Below are positions 34,232 to 44,100 of a DNA stretch of 64,000 nucleotides, piece after piece. Position 1 is the stretch's first letter, and each line of letters opens with the position of its first letter. The DNA comes from UKL13-2 sp043773745 (lineage in GTDB: Bacteria; Pseudomonadota; Gammaproteobacteria; Burkholderiales; Usitatibacteraceae). The DNA is taken from NCBI GenBank assembly GCA_043773745.1, contig JAYVEV010000043.1:4301-68300 (forward strand), in the 5' to 3' direction. The translations under genes and the position numbers were made by a program. The notes below the pieces were generated by a model. That model did not search any database. It was not told the origin of the DNA and saw nothing but the letters and a program-made list of their open reading frames with translations.

Positions 34232-35539
34232 TTATTTTGATGTTTGTGTAGCGTTAATGAGCGTAGCGGCTTCGTCAATTGTCGCCAGCGATTGCTCGCC
34301 ATTGGCAAGGTTTTTAACGCTGACTTTACCGGCAGCCAATTCATCTGAACCCAAGATGATAGCAAAGCGCGCACCACTAGCGTCCGCTTTCTTCATTTGC
34401 GATTTAAAACTGCCCACACCGCCATCCGCTGTGCCATGCACCGCTACCGACAAGCCATGGTGACGTAACTGTTCCGCCATTTGCCATGCACCAGCCTCCG
34501 CTTCAACAGCATAAACGACATAAGCATCCAGTGTCGTCGCCGGGCTGGGCGGCGCTTCCTGCAATAACATCATGACTCGTTCAACGCCAATACCAAAGCC
34601 GCATGACGGCGCCGGTTTGCCACCCATTTGCTCGATTAAGCCATCGTAGCGCCCACCGCCCGCAATCGTCAGCTCCCAATCACTGCCGCGACCGATAAAT
34701 TCAAACACGGTACGGTTGTAATAGTCAAAGCCTCGTACCAAACGCGGATTAACGACATAAGCGACACCGGCGGCATCAAGCCTCGCTTTGACGCCGTCAA
34801 AGTGCGTGCGTTCAACAGGACCCAGATAATCAGCGAGTTTGGGTGCGGCGTTAACCAAATCCTGCATGTTGGGATTTTTAGTATCAAGAGTACGGAGCGG
34901 ATTCGTGTACAAGCGTCGCTTGGCATCTTCATCCAATTGGTCCTGATGGGCTTCAAAATAGGCCACCAGCGCATCGCGATGCGTCTTGCGGCTGGCCGCG
35001 TCCCCAATTGAGTTGAGGTGCAATTCAACATTGGCGAACCCGAGGCGCTTCCAGAGCCTGGCCAACATTACAATTTGCTCTGCATCCACATCCGGCCCGG
35101 CAAAACCAAGTGCTTCAACATCAAACTGGTGAAACTGCCGATAGCGCCCTTTCTGCGGGCGCTCGTGACGAAACATCGGCCCCCATGTCCAGACGCGTTT
35201 CGGGCCGTCATAAATCAGATTGTGCTCAATCGCTGCACGAACCAGACCCGCCGTGGCCTCCGGACGTAAGGTGAGTTTCTCACCGTTCATGCCGTCTTCA
35301 AATGAATACATTTCCTTCTCAACCACATCGGTCACTTCACCCAGAGAACGCACATACAGCGGCGTCGGCTCAACAATAGGCGTTCGCATCAGGCGATATC
35401 CATATTGTTCGAACACCTCGCGGGTGACGTCTTCAAGAAATTGCCAAAGCGGCGCATCTTGCGGCAGCAAATCGTTCATGCCGCGAACAGCCTGAATGGT
35501 GGCTTGGGCTGGGCGGGATGGTTGGGAAGGTTTACTCAT
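34232..35539 (-). CDS. hisS: Histidyl-tRNA synthetase
   Basis: 435 residues. The class II motif 2 is FRHERPQKGRYRQFHQF. The histidine-binding stretch LVRGFDYYNRTVFE and the motif-3 GFGIGVERVMM are intact. The C-terminal anticodon-binding domain is present, ending near residue 430. It charges tRNA-His. It heads the leftward run hisS-yfgM-bamB. In related genomes ispG lies directly upstream; here about 10 kb of other genes intervene. Confidence 0.98.
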   Translation of the reverse strand: MSKPSQPSRPAQATIQAVRGMNDLLPQDAPLWQFLEDVTREVFEQYGYRLMRTPIVEPTPLYVRSLGEVTDVVEKEMYSFEDGMNGEKLTLRPEATAGLVRAAIEHNLIYDGPKRVWTWGPMFRHERPQKGRYRQFHQFDVEALGFAGPDVDAEQIVMLARLWKRLGFANVELHLNSIGDAASRKTHRDALVAYFEAHQDQLDEDAKRRLYTNPLRTLDTKNPNMQDLVNAAPKLADYLGPVERTHFDGVKARLDAAGVAYVVNPRLVRGFDYYNRTVFEFIGRGSDWELTIAGGGRYDGLIEQMGGKPAPSCGFGIGVERVMMLLQEAPPSPATTLDAYVVYAVEAEAGAWQMAEQLRHHGLSVAVHGTADGGVGSFKSQMKKADASGARFAIILGSDELAAGKVSVKNLANGEQSLATIDEAATLINATQTSK

Positions 35540-35942
35540 GACTCATGCTGCTTTGTAATTTAGAGGTGGGCATTCAAGTGCCATAGGTCGGCAATACGTT
35601 TGAATACCAAAACCCAATATTTTACAGGTATTTAGCGTCTTTCGGCCACTTATCCGAGGCCAATTGATCAAGTTATAGCGTGTTTCCATTCACCCTTCAG
35701 TTGACTCACGTGCTAAGGCAACAAAAATCGCAAAACTGAACGATTCACTATTTTCAAAGTGTCTGTAAGGAAGGCGGGCTTCCTGCGTCAAATTATTCAG
35801 TCTCGCTGCCGCCAGCTTTCCGGGAATCAAGATTGAATCTGGGTTGCTAACACAAGCGTAGTACTTCTTGTGAGTCACCAGATCGCAGCAACAATATAGC
35901 GGTAGTGACCTTACACTTTTTTCAACAAACAGAGGAGCAAAT
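35540..35942. other. Divergent intergenic region between hisS and the bufferin-type gene
   Basis: 403 bases without a convincing gene. It must hold promoters for leftward hisS and for the rightward small secreted protein gene. The only clear signal is AGAGGAG just before the ATG at 35943. An open minus-strand frame (35690-36046) overlaps that gene and looks like chance. Confidence 0.4.
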
Positions 35943-36239
35943 ATGAGCATGAAAAGCAAACTGATGATTTCTTCCGCCATTGCGGGTCTTGTGGCTCTAT
36001 CCGCAATAAGCGGCAACGTTATGGCGCAGGATAAAAAAACCGACAAGGAAAAATGCTACGGCGTAGCCAAAAAAGCCTTGAATGATTGCGGCACAGCCAA
36101 GCATTCCTGCGCCGGCCAATCCACGGCTGACAACCAAGCTGACGAATGGAAATTCGTCGCCAAGGGCACTTGTGAAGGCATGAAGGGCAGTTTGAAAAAG
36201 CCCGAAGCCAAAAAAGCCAGTGCGCCAGCCACAAAATAA
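35943..36239 (+). CDS. DUF2282 small secreted protein, bufferin (BufA1)-type precursor
   Basis: 98 residues. The signal peptide (about 1-29, NVMAQ) is followed by four cysteines at 38, 49, 56 and 77 in the DUF2282 pattern: EKCYGVAKKALNDC, HSCAGQS, then GTCEGMKGSL. The C-terminal 15 residues are Lys/Ala-rich. DUF2282 proteins are BufA1 precursors: in characterised cases an MNIO (DUF692) enzyme with a DUF2063 partner turns cysteines into copper-binding heterocycles, giving periplasmic bufferins. Neither of those two genes lies next to it here; only a DoxX-family gene follows, beyond a terminator. A strong ribosome site (AGAGGAG) fits high expression. Family membership is quite sure; modification in this organism is inference. 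Confidence 0.8.
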   Translation: MSMKSKLMISSAIAGLVALSAISGNVMAQDKKTDKEKCYGVAKKALNDCGTAKHSCAGQSTADNQADEWKFVAKGTCEGMKGSLKKPEAKKASAPATK

Positions 36240-36268
36240 AATCGCTAAAGAACAAGCTCTCAAATGTA

Positions 36269-36300
36269 AATGCCCTTGACTACATCAAGGGCATTTTTAT
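36269..36300 (+). terminator. Rho-independent terminator after the bufferin-type gene
   Basis: A perfect 11-base stem (36269-36279 with 36285-36295), a 5-base loop and a T-rich tail lie 30 bases after the stop codon. It would limit read-through into the DoxX gene and allow different transcript levels. Confidence 0.88.
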
Positions 36301-36367
36301 TTTGCAAGGATTACTGATTGAATCCGTCCAATCAGCTTAATTATCTACATTAATTTTTGGAGCAGTC

Positions 36368-36820
36368 ATGGATTCAATGGTCAACTTTTCACGTTTCGTT
36401 TTTATTCGCATGGCAACGATACTTGATTTTCTCGCGCCGCTCTTTCAGCTGGCTCTGCGCTTCTACGTAGCCAATGTTTTTTTCAAATCCGGGCTGACCA
36501 AGATTCAAGATTTCTCCTCCACAATTGCCCTGTTTGAGACCGAGTATAAGGTGCCGCTACTCTCCCCAACTTTTGCCGCTTACTCGGGCACCGCAGCCGA
36601 ACTAGTACTTCCGGTGCTACTCGTCGTAGGTTTGGCAACGCGACCCAGCGCTATTGTACTTTTCGTTTTTAATATTGTGGCTTGTATCGCTTACCCTGAT
36701 ATTTCAGAGGCGGGCATCAAAGATCACATGATGTGGGGCGTGATGCTGCTGGTAACCGTATTTTATGGGCCAGGTCGGCTGTCCGTTGATCATTTTTTTA
36801 AGCGACGATATGGCTTATAA
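36368..36820 (+). CDS. DoxX-family membrane protein
   Basis: 150 residues with four hydrophobic segments. Signatures are LALRFYVANVFFKSGLTKIQD at the first helix and LPVLLVVGLATRPSAIVLFVFN later. GGAG precedes the ATG. DoxX-type proteins are often the fourth gene (bufD) of bufferin operons, which fits its place after the DUF2282 gene. Elsewhere they occur alone with unknown redox-related roles. The gene is convergent with the acetyl-CoA hydrolase-family gene. Confidence 0.87.
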   Translation: MDSMVNFSRFVFIRMATILDFLAPLFQLALRFYVANVFFKSGLTKIQDFSSTIALFETEYKVPLLSPTFAAYSGTAAELVLPVLLVVGLATRPSAIVLFVFNIVACIAYPDISEAGIKDHMMWGVMLLVTVFYGPGRLSVDHFFKRRYGL

Positions 36821-36877
36821 AATCCAGGAACAATTCAATCTGGCTGTTGCCACCCATATTTTCCCTAAATTTTCAGA

Positions 36878-39004
36878 TTAAAGATTCCCGGCAAACAGCT
36901 TTCGAAGAAACATATCGCTAAAGCTCTTGGCATCCGCAAGCCCCAGCCGCTCGAGATATTCGTGTGGCGCTTCCTTGCCTTCCCACAGACTTTTTACGGC
37001 CATTGTCACCAATTCTGTCGGATGTGCCGCAGCGTGCTGCATACGTTTTAATGCGTTAACAATATGCAGCTCGTCATCGGTCAAATCAGTACCAAATGGG
37101 AAGTCTGGCAGTAATCCTGCTTGGCTAAATGGTTGCAATTTATCGTTCAGCATTTGCGGGAAATTGGCGCAGTAGCGTTCGGGAATTTCATATCCCGATT
37201 GAAGCTTGCCATGCGCTTTCGCCGCTTTGACGAGTTGTAGCTGAAACCGAGAATCTGCAATATTGAGCAGGCGCTTGATTACTTCACTGTCTGATTGCCC
37301 GCGTAGCTCGGCAATGCCGTATTCAGTAATAACAACATCGCGCAGATGGCGCGGGATCGTCTCGTTACCGTAATTCCAGACAATGCTTGAGACAAGACCA
37401 TCATCATCCTCGTGCGTAGAACGCAACATCATCAGTAACCGCGCATCCGGCAATGCGTGCGACATGGCGACGAAGTTATATTGACCACCCACACCGCTCA
37501 CCACTTGTCCAGATTCAAGACCGTCGCTGACGGCTGCTCCCAACAGGGTAACCATCATGGTGGTATTCATGAACCGCGCTTTTTTTCGTTGCGCACGCTT
37601 CAGCTTTTCATCGCCATAAAGTTGATTGATGAAGTCAATGCGCGTCATGTCGATTTTTGCCAATTGCTGCAACGGCATGGTACGCAGATGTTGATAAAAA
37701 TCACGCGGCCCGAGAAAAAATCCGCCGGTCATAACAATGCCATTAGTGAAGCGTTTGCCAAGCATGGCGGCTGCGATGCGGTCAAACGCCGCCGCGTTGC
37801 CTAGATCGTTATCAATGCGGATGGATTGCATCACCAGTTGCTCGCCATCAATTGATACTTCGGAACGCAGGATACCGTAGCGCTGCAAGAAAGCAAGGTC
37901 AGAGATTTGCAAGTGCTGATGAATACGGCCAGCTTCTAACAAGGCACGTAAGGTATCGGCATTGACCACTTCATGGTTAATCCGACCTTCGTTAATCAAC
38001 TGCTGTAACACGACATCGCCATAAACCTCACGGCGAATAATATTCGCTTCAAACAATTTCAGAAATCCATTGACGAACATTTCCGAGCAACCATACAGCC
38101 CTTGAACGAAGCGACCCAGCTCGCGGTTAGCGAGGCCATCGATACACAGTAAATCGAGTGCGCGCCGATATTCTTCGCCATGGCGATCACGCACAATCAA
38201 CGCATGCGCAATCGCATCGCCCAGTGCGCCGATGCCAATTTGCAGCGTGCCGCCATCTGTAACTAGGCTGGATGCGTGCAAGCCGATAGCGTAATCAACC
38301 GTATTGACCTTGCCGTTGGGCGGCGCAAATATCGCGTGCGTTGAAACCGGATCAGTCACCAGCACATCGAAAAAATCTGACGGGACTTCGGCCGTGTTCG
38401 GCATGAACGGCATCTGCCGGTTAACAACACCAATCATAAGTAGTGGCGTGCCAGCTGCACGTGAAATCTCTACGATTTCGAGAGTCAGATCGGGGTTGCT
38501 GGAAAGCGAATACACAGGTTGTTCGCCTTCACCATTGTCCTGCATGGCAATAGCCTGTGCGATAACATTCACGCCCTGTAACGCCATCTCGCGCGCCACA
38601 AATGTGTAGTTGGTAGCAATGTAGTTTTGCTGCGCAACCTCATTGCCAAGGTAATCGCCAGTTTTCATGAAAAACTCATGCACCGAAAGGTGCGACGGTA
38701 GCGAGCCCGCACGCAAATCTTTCACATAGTCGAGATCCGGATAGTCTTCGAATACGCGTGTCACTAACGGCTCAAGGAAATGCCGCTCAAGTTCACTCTT
38801 GCCGACTGGCTTCTCCAGTGATAGCGCGGTAATGATGCTCAAACGGCGCATCGGGTTTGCCTTGATGCGTCGATAAAGACTGTTGACGAATGGATTTGGC
38901 TTGCCCACACCAAGCGGTATCGCCAGCACAATATCGCCAGCAATGGTGCCGAGCAGATAATCAACCGCGCCTTCAATTGACGCAATAAGCTGAGGAGGTT
39001 TCAT
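36878..39004 (-). CDS. Acetyl-CoA hydrolase/transferase family protein
   Basis: 708 residues, longer than the roughly 500-residue bacterial succinyl-CoA:acetate transferases. The N-terminal AcH domain (GDIVLAIPLGVGKPNPFVN) and the C-terminal domain (TDGGTLQIGIGALGDAIAHAL; VVSGVGGQYNFVAMSHA; DVVITEYGIAELRGQSD) are both present. The GVGGQ.DF-like loop is a CoA-transferase signature. It should move CoA between acetate and another acyl acid or hydrolyse acetyl-CoA. About 100 extra residues lie between the halves. Longer members with this architecture occur in proteobacteria without firm function. It is monocistronic, with a 217-base gap upstream. Confidence 0.85.
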   Translation of the reverse strand: MKPPQLIASIEGAVDYLLGTIAGDIVLAIPLGVGKPNPFVNSLYRRIKANPMRRLSIITALSLEKPVGKSELERHFLEPLVTRVFEDYPDLDYVKDLRAGSLPSHLSVHEFFMKTGDYLGNEVAQQNYIATNYTFVAREMALQGVNVIAQAIAMQDNGEGEQPVYSLSSNPDLTLEIVEISRAAGTPLLMIGVVNRQMPFMPNTAEVPSDFFDVLVTDPVSTHAIFAPPNGKVNTVDYAIGLHASSLVTDGGTLQIGIGALGDAIAHALIVRDRHGEEYRRALDLLCIDGLANRELGRFVQGLYGCSEMFVNGFLKLFEANIIRREVYGDVVLQQLINEGRINHEVVNADTLRALLEAGRIHQHLQISDLAFLQRYGILRSEVSIDGEQLVMQSIRIDNDLGNAAAFDRIAAAMLGKRFTNGIVMTGGFFLGPRDFYQHLRTMPLQQLAKIDMTRIDFINQLYGDEKLKRAQRKKARFMNTTMMVTLLGAAVSDGLESGQVVSGVGGQYNFVAMSHALPDARLLMMLRSTHEDDDGLVSSIVWNYGNETIPRHLRDVVITEYGIAELRGQSDSEVIKRLLNIADSRFQLQLVKAAKAHGKLQSGYEIPERYCANFPQMLNDKLQPFSQAGLLPDFPFGTDLTDDELHIVNALKRMQHAAAHPTELVTMAVKSLWEGKEAPHEYLERLGLADAKSFSDMFLRKLFAGNL

Positions 39005-39221
39005 GAATGGTCACACAATAGAGGACTACACACATTGTGCGCCGACTGCTTGGCTGTATGTCAATGCAACTTAAAAATCCTGGCAATTACCCCCAGATTT
39101 AAAAACGAAACTCCAGTATAAACGGGCATTTCGGGACACTTATGCTCCAAACTACCCGCCGATACTGGGGGTTGATGTTTTTTATGCTTGCTTAATTTTG
39201 CAAATTGAAAAACATGTCGGC

Positions 39222-41027
39222 CTAAATGGGTTGCGTTCTCGCCAACAGCCACGCCTTTGCATCGCCCGCTACATGCGGCACCAAGCGGCGCGCTACTTCA
39301 GCGTGGTAAAGATTGAGCCAGGCGACTTCATCGGCGCGCAGCAACGTGATATCAATAAGACGCGTGTCAATCGGGCACAGAGTGAGCGTTTCAAATTTCA
39401 GAAATTCGCCGAAGCCCTCATTGCCGGCAGGTACATTGATAACCAAATTTTCAATACGGATGCCCCATTTTCCATCGCGATAAAGGCCGGGCTCGATTGA
39501 GGTGATCATGCCGGGCTCCATCGCGGTATGCGGATCGGGCATGGCCTGGCTGATCGTTTGCGGGCCTTCGTGAACATTCATGAAGTAACCCACGCCATGA
39601 CCCGTGCCGTGACCATAATCGAAGCCCGCAGCCCAAATCGGTGCCCTAGCGAGCGCATCAAGATAGGGGGATTTCAAGCCATTCGGGAAGCGCGCGGCGG
39701 ACAACGCAATCGTGCCTTTGAGCACCAGTGTGTAATCACGCTTTTGCTCGGCAGTGGTATTACCGATGGGCCACACCCGCGTAATATCGGTAGTGCCGCC
39801 GAGATATTGGCCGCCGGAATCGATTAGCAGCAAACCATCGCCTTCGATGATGGCGCAGGTTTCTGGTTTGGCACGGTAGTGGTTGAGCGCGCCATTAGCG
39901 TTAAAGCCGGCAATGGTGGCAAAGCTGCGGCTCACAAAACCCGTTTGTTTGGCGCGGGCAGCGGTAATGCGCTCATCGATGGTGACTTCAGTAATAACTT
40001 CTTTGCCCTGGGCGTTTTCAAACCAGGCATAAAATTCTGCCATTGCCGCGCCATCAAGTTCCATCGTGTGCCGCACATGATCGGCCTCCACAGTAGTCTT
40101 ACGTGATTTCGCAAAGGTGGTGGGGTTGATAGCCTCAACGATGGGAGCATGCGCCGGGATTGATTGACGGGTATGGTAAGTCACGCGTCGCGGATCAATC
40201 ATCACTGTTGCAGAAGGCAATTGACCAAGCACTACATGGAAGCGGTCATAGTGCTCAACACCAACACCATCTTTAGCCAGCGCAGCAATCAAAGTATCGG
40301 GAAGTTTACCCGGCATCACAAATAGCGTTGCGGCATCAATCCCAACTATCGCATGCGCCACAAATACCGGGTTAAAACTCACATCACTGCCGCGCAGGTT
40401 AAATAGATAGCCGATGTCATCCAGCGTCGATAGTACATGCCATTGAGCACCGGCTTTCTGCATGGCTTCACGCGTTGCCGCGAGCTTTTGTGCCCGGATA
40501 TGGTCTGCGTGCGGTGCAATGTGTTCGTATACGGTTGCGGTGGGCAAAGTCGGACGATCACGCCAAACTTCATTGAATAAATCCACATCAGTCCGCAACA
40601 CAACGCTGCGCGCGCCAAGCGCCGATTCAAGCGAACGCACGACCGCCAGCGCCATCACCGCGCCATCAACTGCGACCGTATTTCCACTGCCCACGTTTTG
40701 CGCCAACCAATCGATATGCTCCATGCTTGCGCCCGAGCGGATGCGGAACAGTTCAAAACCCGATCCGGCAATCTCCGTCTCCGCCTGTAGCCAATAGCGG
40801 CTATCGGCAAACAGCAGCGCCCGATCCAGAGTCACTACCACCGAGCCCATTGAGCCCGTAAAACCGGAGATCCATTCGCGGCCCATCCAGCGCTGGGGCA
40901 AATATTCCGACAGGTGTGGATCGCTCGAAGGGATCAGCACCGCAGAAATTGAAGCGCGCTGCATCGCCGCGCGAAGATCGCTTAAACGGGTACGCGTCAC
41001 GGGGTTATTGGTGATGTGGGTGTCCAT
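39222..41027 (-). CDS. Xaa-Pro aminopeptidase (aminopeptidase P, family M24B)
   Basis: 601 residues from the ATG at 41025-41027; a frame extending to 41099 adds an unlikely Cys-rich leader. Two creatinase-type N-terminal domains are followed by the M24 pita-bread domain. Metal ligands are readable: the two Asp in LLIDSGGQYLGGTTDITRVW, His in GHGTGHGVGYFMNVHEGP, and Glu residues in SIEPGLYRDGKWGIRIEN. The three-domain layout is that of eukaryote-like cytosolic aminopeptidase P (APP1). It removes N-terminal residues preceding proline using two metal ions. Confidence 0.93.
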   Translation of the reverse strand: MDTHITNNPVTRTRLSDLRAAMQRASISAVLIPSSDPHLSEYLPQRWMGREWISGFTGSMGSVVVTLDRALLFADSRYWLQAETEIAGSGFELFRIRSGASMEHIDWLAQNVGSGNTVAVDGAVMALAVVRSLESALGARSVVLRTDVDLFNEVWRDRPTLPTATVYEHIAPHADHIRAQKLAATREAMQKAGAQWHVLSTLDDIGYLFNLRGSDVSFNPVFVAHAIVGIDAATLFVMPGKLPDTLIAALAKDGVGVEHYDRFHVVLGQLPSATVMIDPRRVTYHTRQSIPAHAPIVEAINPTTFAKSRKTTVEADHVRHTMELDGAAMAEFYAWFENAQGKEVITEVTIDERITAARAKQTGFVSRSFATIAGFNANGALNHYRAKPETCAIIEGDGLLLIDSGGQYLGGTTDITRVWPIGNTTAEQKRDYTLVLKGTIALSAARFPNGLKSPYLDALARAPIWAAGFDYGHGTGHGVGYFMNVHEGPQTISQAMPDPHTAMEPGMITSIEPGLYRDGKWGIRIENLVINVPAGNEGFGEFLKFETLTLCPIDTRLIDITLLRADEVAWLNLYHAEVARRLVPHVAGDAKAWLLARTQPI

Positions 41028-41165
41028 AGGAAGTCCGGTAGATTGGCAACAATAATGTTCTAACACAAGCGCAAGAATGCAGCCCTTGCAATAAGGCAAT
41101 TATCATATTCTAAGTCACTTGATGATGGGCTGTATGCAGCGAATTTTTGCAAGGCAAATATTATA

Positions 41166-44100
41166 TTAGTAAGTGATTGACACCGACACGTTCGCGCAGG
41201 CGGTGACGGCGGCGGTGACGGTGAAGCTTGAGTCCAACCAAAGGCCTAAGTCGCTACTAGCGCATGAAAAACTGCCGTTCGGGTTGGTGGTAATTTGCCT
41301 AGTTGATCTACTGCCAAGATTTCCCAGCCAGCTACAGCTGATTGAAATGTTATCGAGTGGCGGTGTAATGGCACCATTGATGAATCCACTTGAAGTAGGG
41401 TTGCTGGTGAATCTGATTCCGGTCACAGTGCAACCTGCTGGTGGCGCAATAACACCGGCCTGCGTGACCTGTACAGATTGGCCACCAACAGCAATGTTCC
41501 CGATTCGCAGCGAGGAGGAAGGGTTTGCACTGGCGATAAAATTTATCACCCCATTACCCATGCTGCTACCAGTCCCAACGGTGAGCCATAATGAATCCGA
41601 CACGGCCGTCCAAGCGCAACTTGGCGCAGAGGCAGTCAAACTGATACTGCCCGCGCCGCCTGCTGCCGGGATGGCGCTCGCGGCTGACAGCGTGAACGAA
41701 CATGCCGCATCCTGTATGAAGTTTGTTGCCTGAACGAAGCTCATTCCAGAGAGTAATCCGCTAACTGTAATTGATGCCATACGGGTCACTGGCGCGACAT
41801 TGGCACTCGCGCTCCAGCTAACGACATCACTGCCGCCACCAATTGAGCCGGTAAGAATACTGAGCCAGGAAGGGTCGCTAGACTCAGCTTTCCAGCTGCA
41901 TCCTGACGTCGTACTTACACTGATCCTACCGACTCCACCGCTATTGGGAATGGACGTGCCGGTATTGCTCAAACTATATTGACAACCCGAAGGTACGTAG
42001 ACACATGATCGAGTAGTTTCCGGCCAAGCGCCGCCCGTGCAGTTGGCCGGGTTCCGCGACAAAATATTTCGTGTCTGCATATTGTTCGGCTGGCAAGCCA
42101 TCCAGTCGAAATACAGATAGCCAATGCAAAGTGGCGGCGGCGGTAATTTATTGGCGGCAATAACTAGAATTTCATCAATAAAATTTGGTGAGGTCCAACA
42201 ACTGTCATCTTGCGGAATGACCGCGGTAGGTGGCTGACGCGCGTTTAACGCTTCCTTTAACGAGGCATGAATCTGCTCAGAGGTCAGGCTGGGATAGCGC
42301 CTCCACACGGCATCAAGCACGCTCGCAACTTCCGGGCCGGCAAATGAAGTACCCCCGCAACTTACGGGGAAAGCTGTATTTACAACACCTTTGGCACATG
42401 CATAGACCATGCTTCCACTTGAGTCGTCAGCCAGATGGTTGAAGTCTGCACTCTTGGCACCGTTATGATCGGTGCCACCAACAATCACAATGCGCTTGAA
42501 CGCCTTGGGAAATTCATTCCGTAATGCGTTCAGTCCGCCATCCAGCTCCCATCCTGAATTGCCGGCGATGATTGTTATCAGACTTTGGTCTGCTTTAGCT
42601 GGCGAACTAATACTGATTTGCTCCATGGCACTAAAGAAGTCCCAAAGCAACACGTATTGTTGAAATGTCCAATGCCGTGTCACGCTCTGGCGGCAAGCGC
42701 TCGTACAAAGGCCCACAACAGCACAGCCCGCCGCGACGCATAGTCCGTCGGTATTTCTACTCGGGCCACCACTCTGCGTAAATGGCGGCAGGCCATAGGG
42801 ATCGATATTCAACGAGATGTTGATCACTTGTCTCTCACCGGTCGCAACCGAATTGAGTTTCGCCAATACCTGATCAGCGACATCTACAGGATTTTGGGCA
42901 TTTCCAGTCGGCGTTTCTAGTGTGAAAGCACCATTTCGGCGGTTCGCGATATTGGTGACAATCGTTCCATGATTGTCCCGGCAGTTGTTGCCAGTCGTTG
43001 CTGAGTCAAAGTCCAGTGTGTAATTTGCCCCGCGTGCGCTTGGAATAACGGCAGATCCTTCCACCACCCAAGAAAACGAATACATTGCACTCAGGAAGGC
43101 AGACTCTCTCCCCAAACCGGCATCAAAAATATACAGCCCCAGACTTGGCGACTGCGAAATGAGTCGCGCCCCAAGCTGAGTTGCAGCCTCCCGGACGGTG
43201 CGGGCGGGTGTGGCCGGCATGACCATCAATTTAGCCCAACCCAAAAAAGCGCCATTCGCGGTGAATTGCTCGCCACCCTTGGTGATAAACGGCAACGTTA
43301 CTTGTTCTGGAAAGACCCCGGAAAACCGAACGCTCTGGGAACCGGTACCGTTCAAGGTTTCGCTGGGAAGCACCTGAATGACCTCGTGGCCGACAGGTGC
43401 GGTTCCGGCATTGTCGATGACCGTTGGCGCAGAGGGGACCTTGCCAATAGCTTTCATCAGCCAAACTGCAAGGCCACCATCCGGACGTAGCCAGATAATG
43501 TCGGTCATGCCGTCACCATCAAGATCCCCCGCCGCATAGTATCGCCAAGTCGGATTGGCATTGGCGAAAACATATGTTGTCACTGCAGCGGCCAGCGGCG
43601 AAGCCGTACAAGACGCGTTGCGATCATCGGGGTTAGCCGTTGGTGGCGGTAATGTCGCACCGGTTGCATCCAATTGCATCATCAAGACTTGGCCTGAGCT
43701 GCGGTTGCGGATCAAAATTTCGCCCAAATGGTTTCCGGTAAAATCACCTAGCTTCACCACTTCATAATCACCTGGCGGAAGCGATCCGGCCGCAAGATTG
43801 GCGCAAGTGCGCCCAGTCGTTGCCATCAATGCCCTGAGCTGCCCATCGGGGCTGATGTAAATCATGTCAGCCGCGCCATCGCCGTTAAGATCGGCCGCGC
43901 CCAGGAGACGCCAATTGAGCGGGGCTCCACCCCGTTTGCGAACTTGGGTAACACTGGCACCATTTGTGAACCAGATATAGGAGACACCGGTATCTGGCGA
44001 ATCAGGCGCAACATAACGCCAAACGAGATCGGCGTAACCGTCGCCATCCAGGTCACCTACTACTTGAACGTCCCAGGTACGTTTGACGCTTCGCAGCAAC

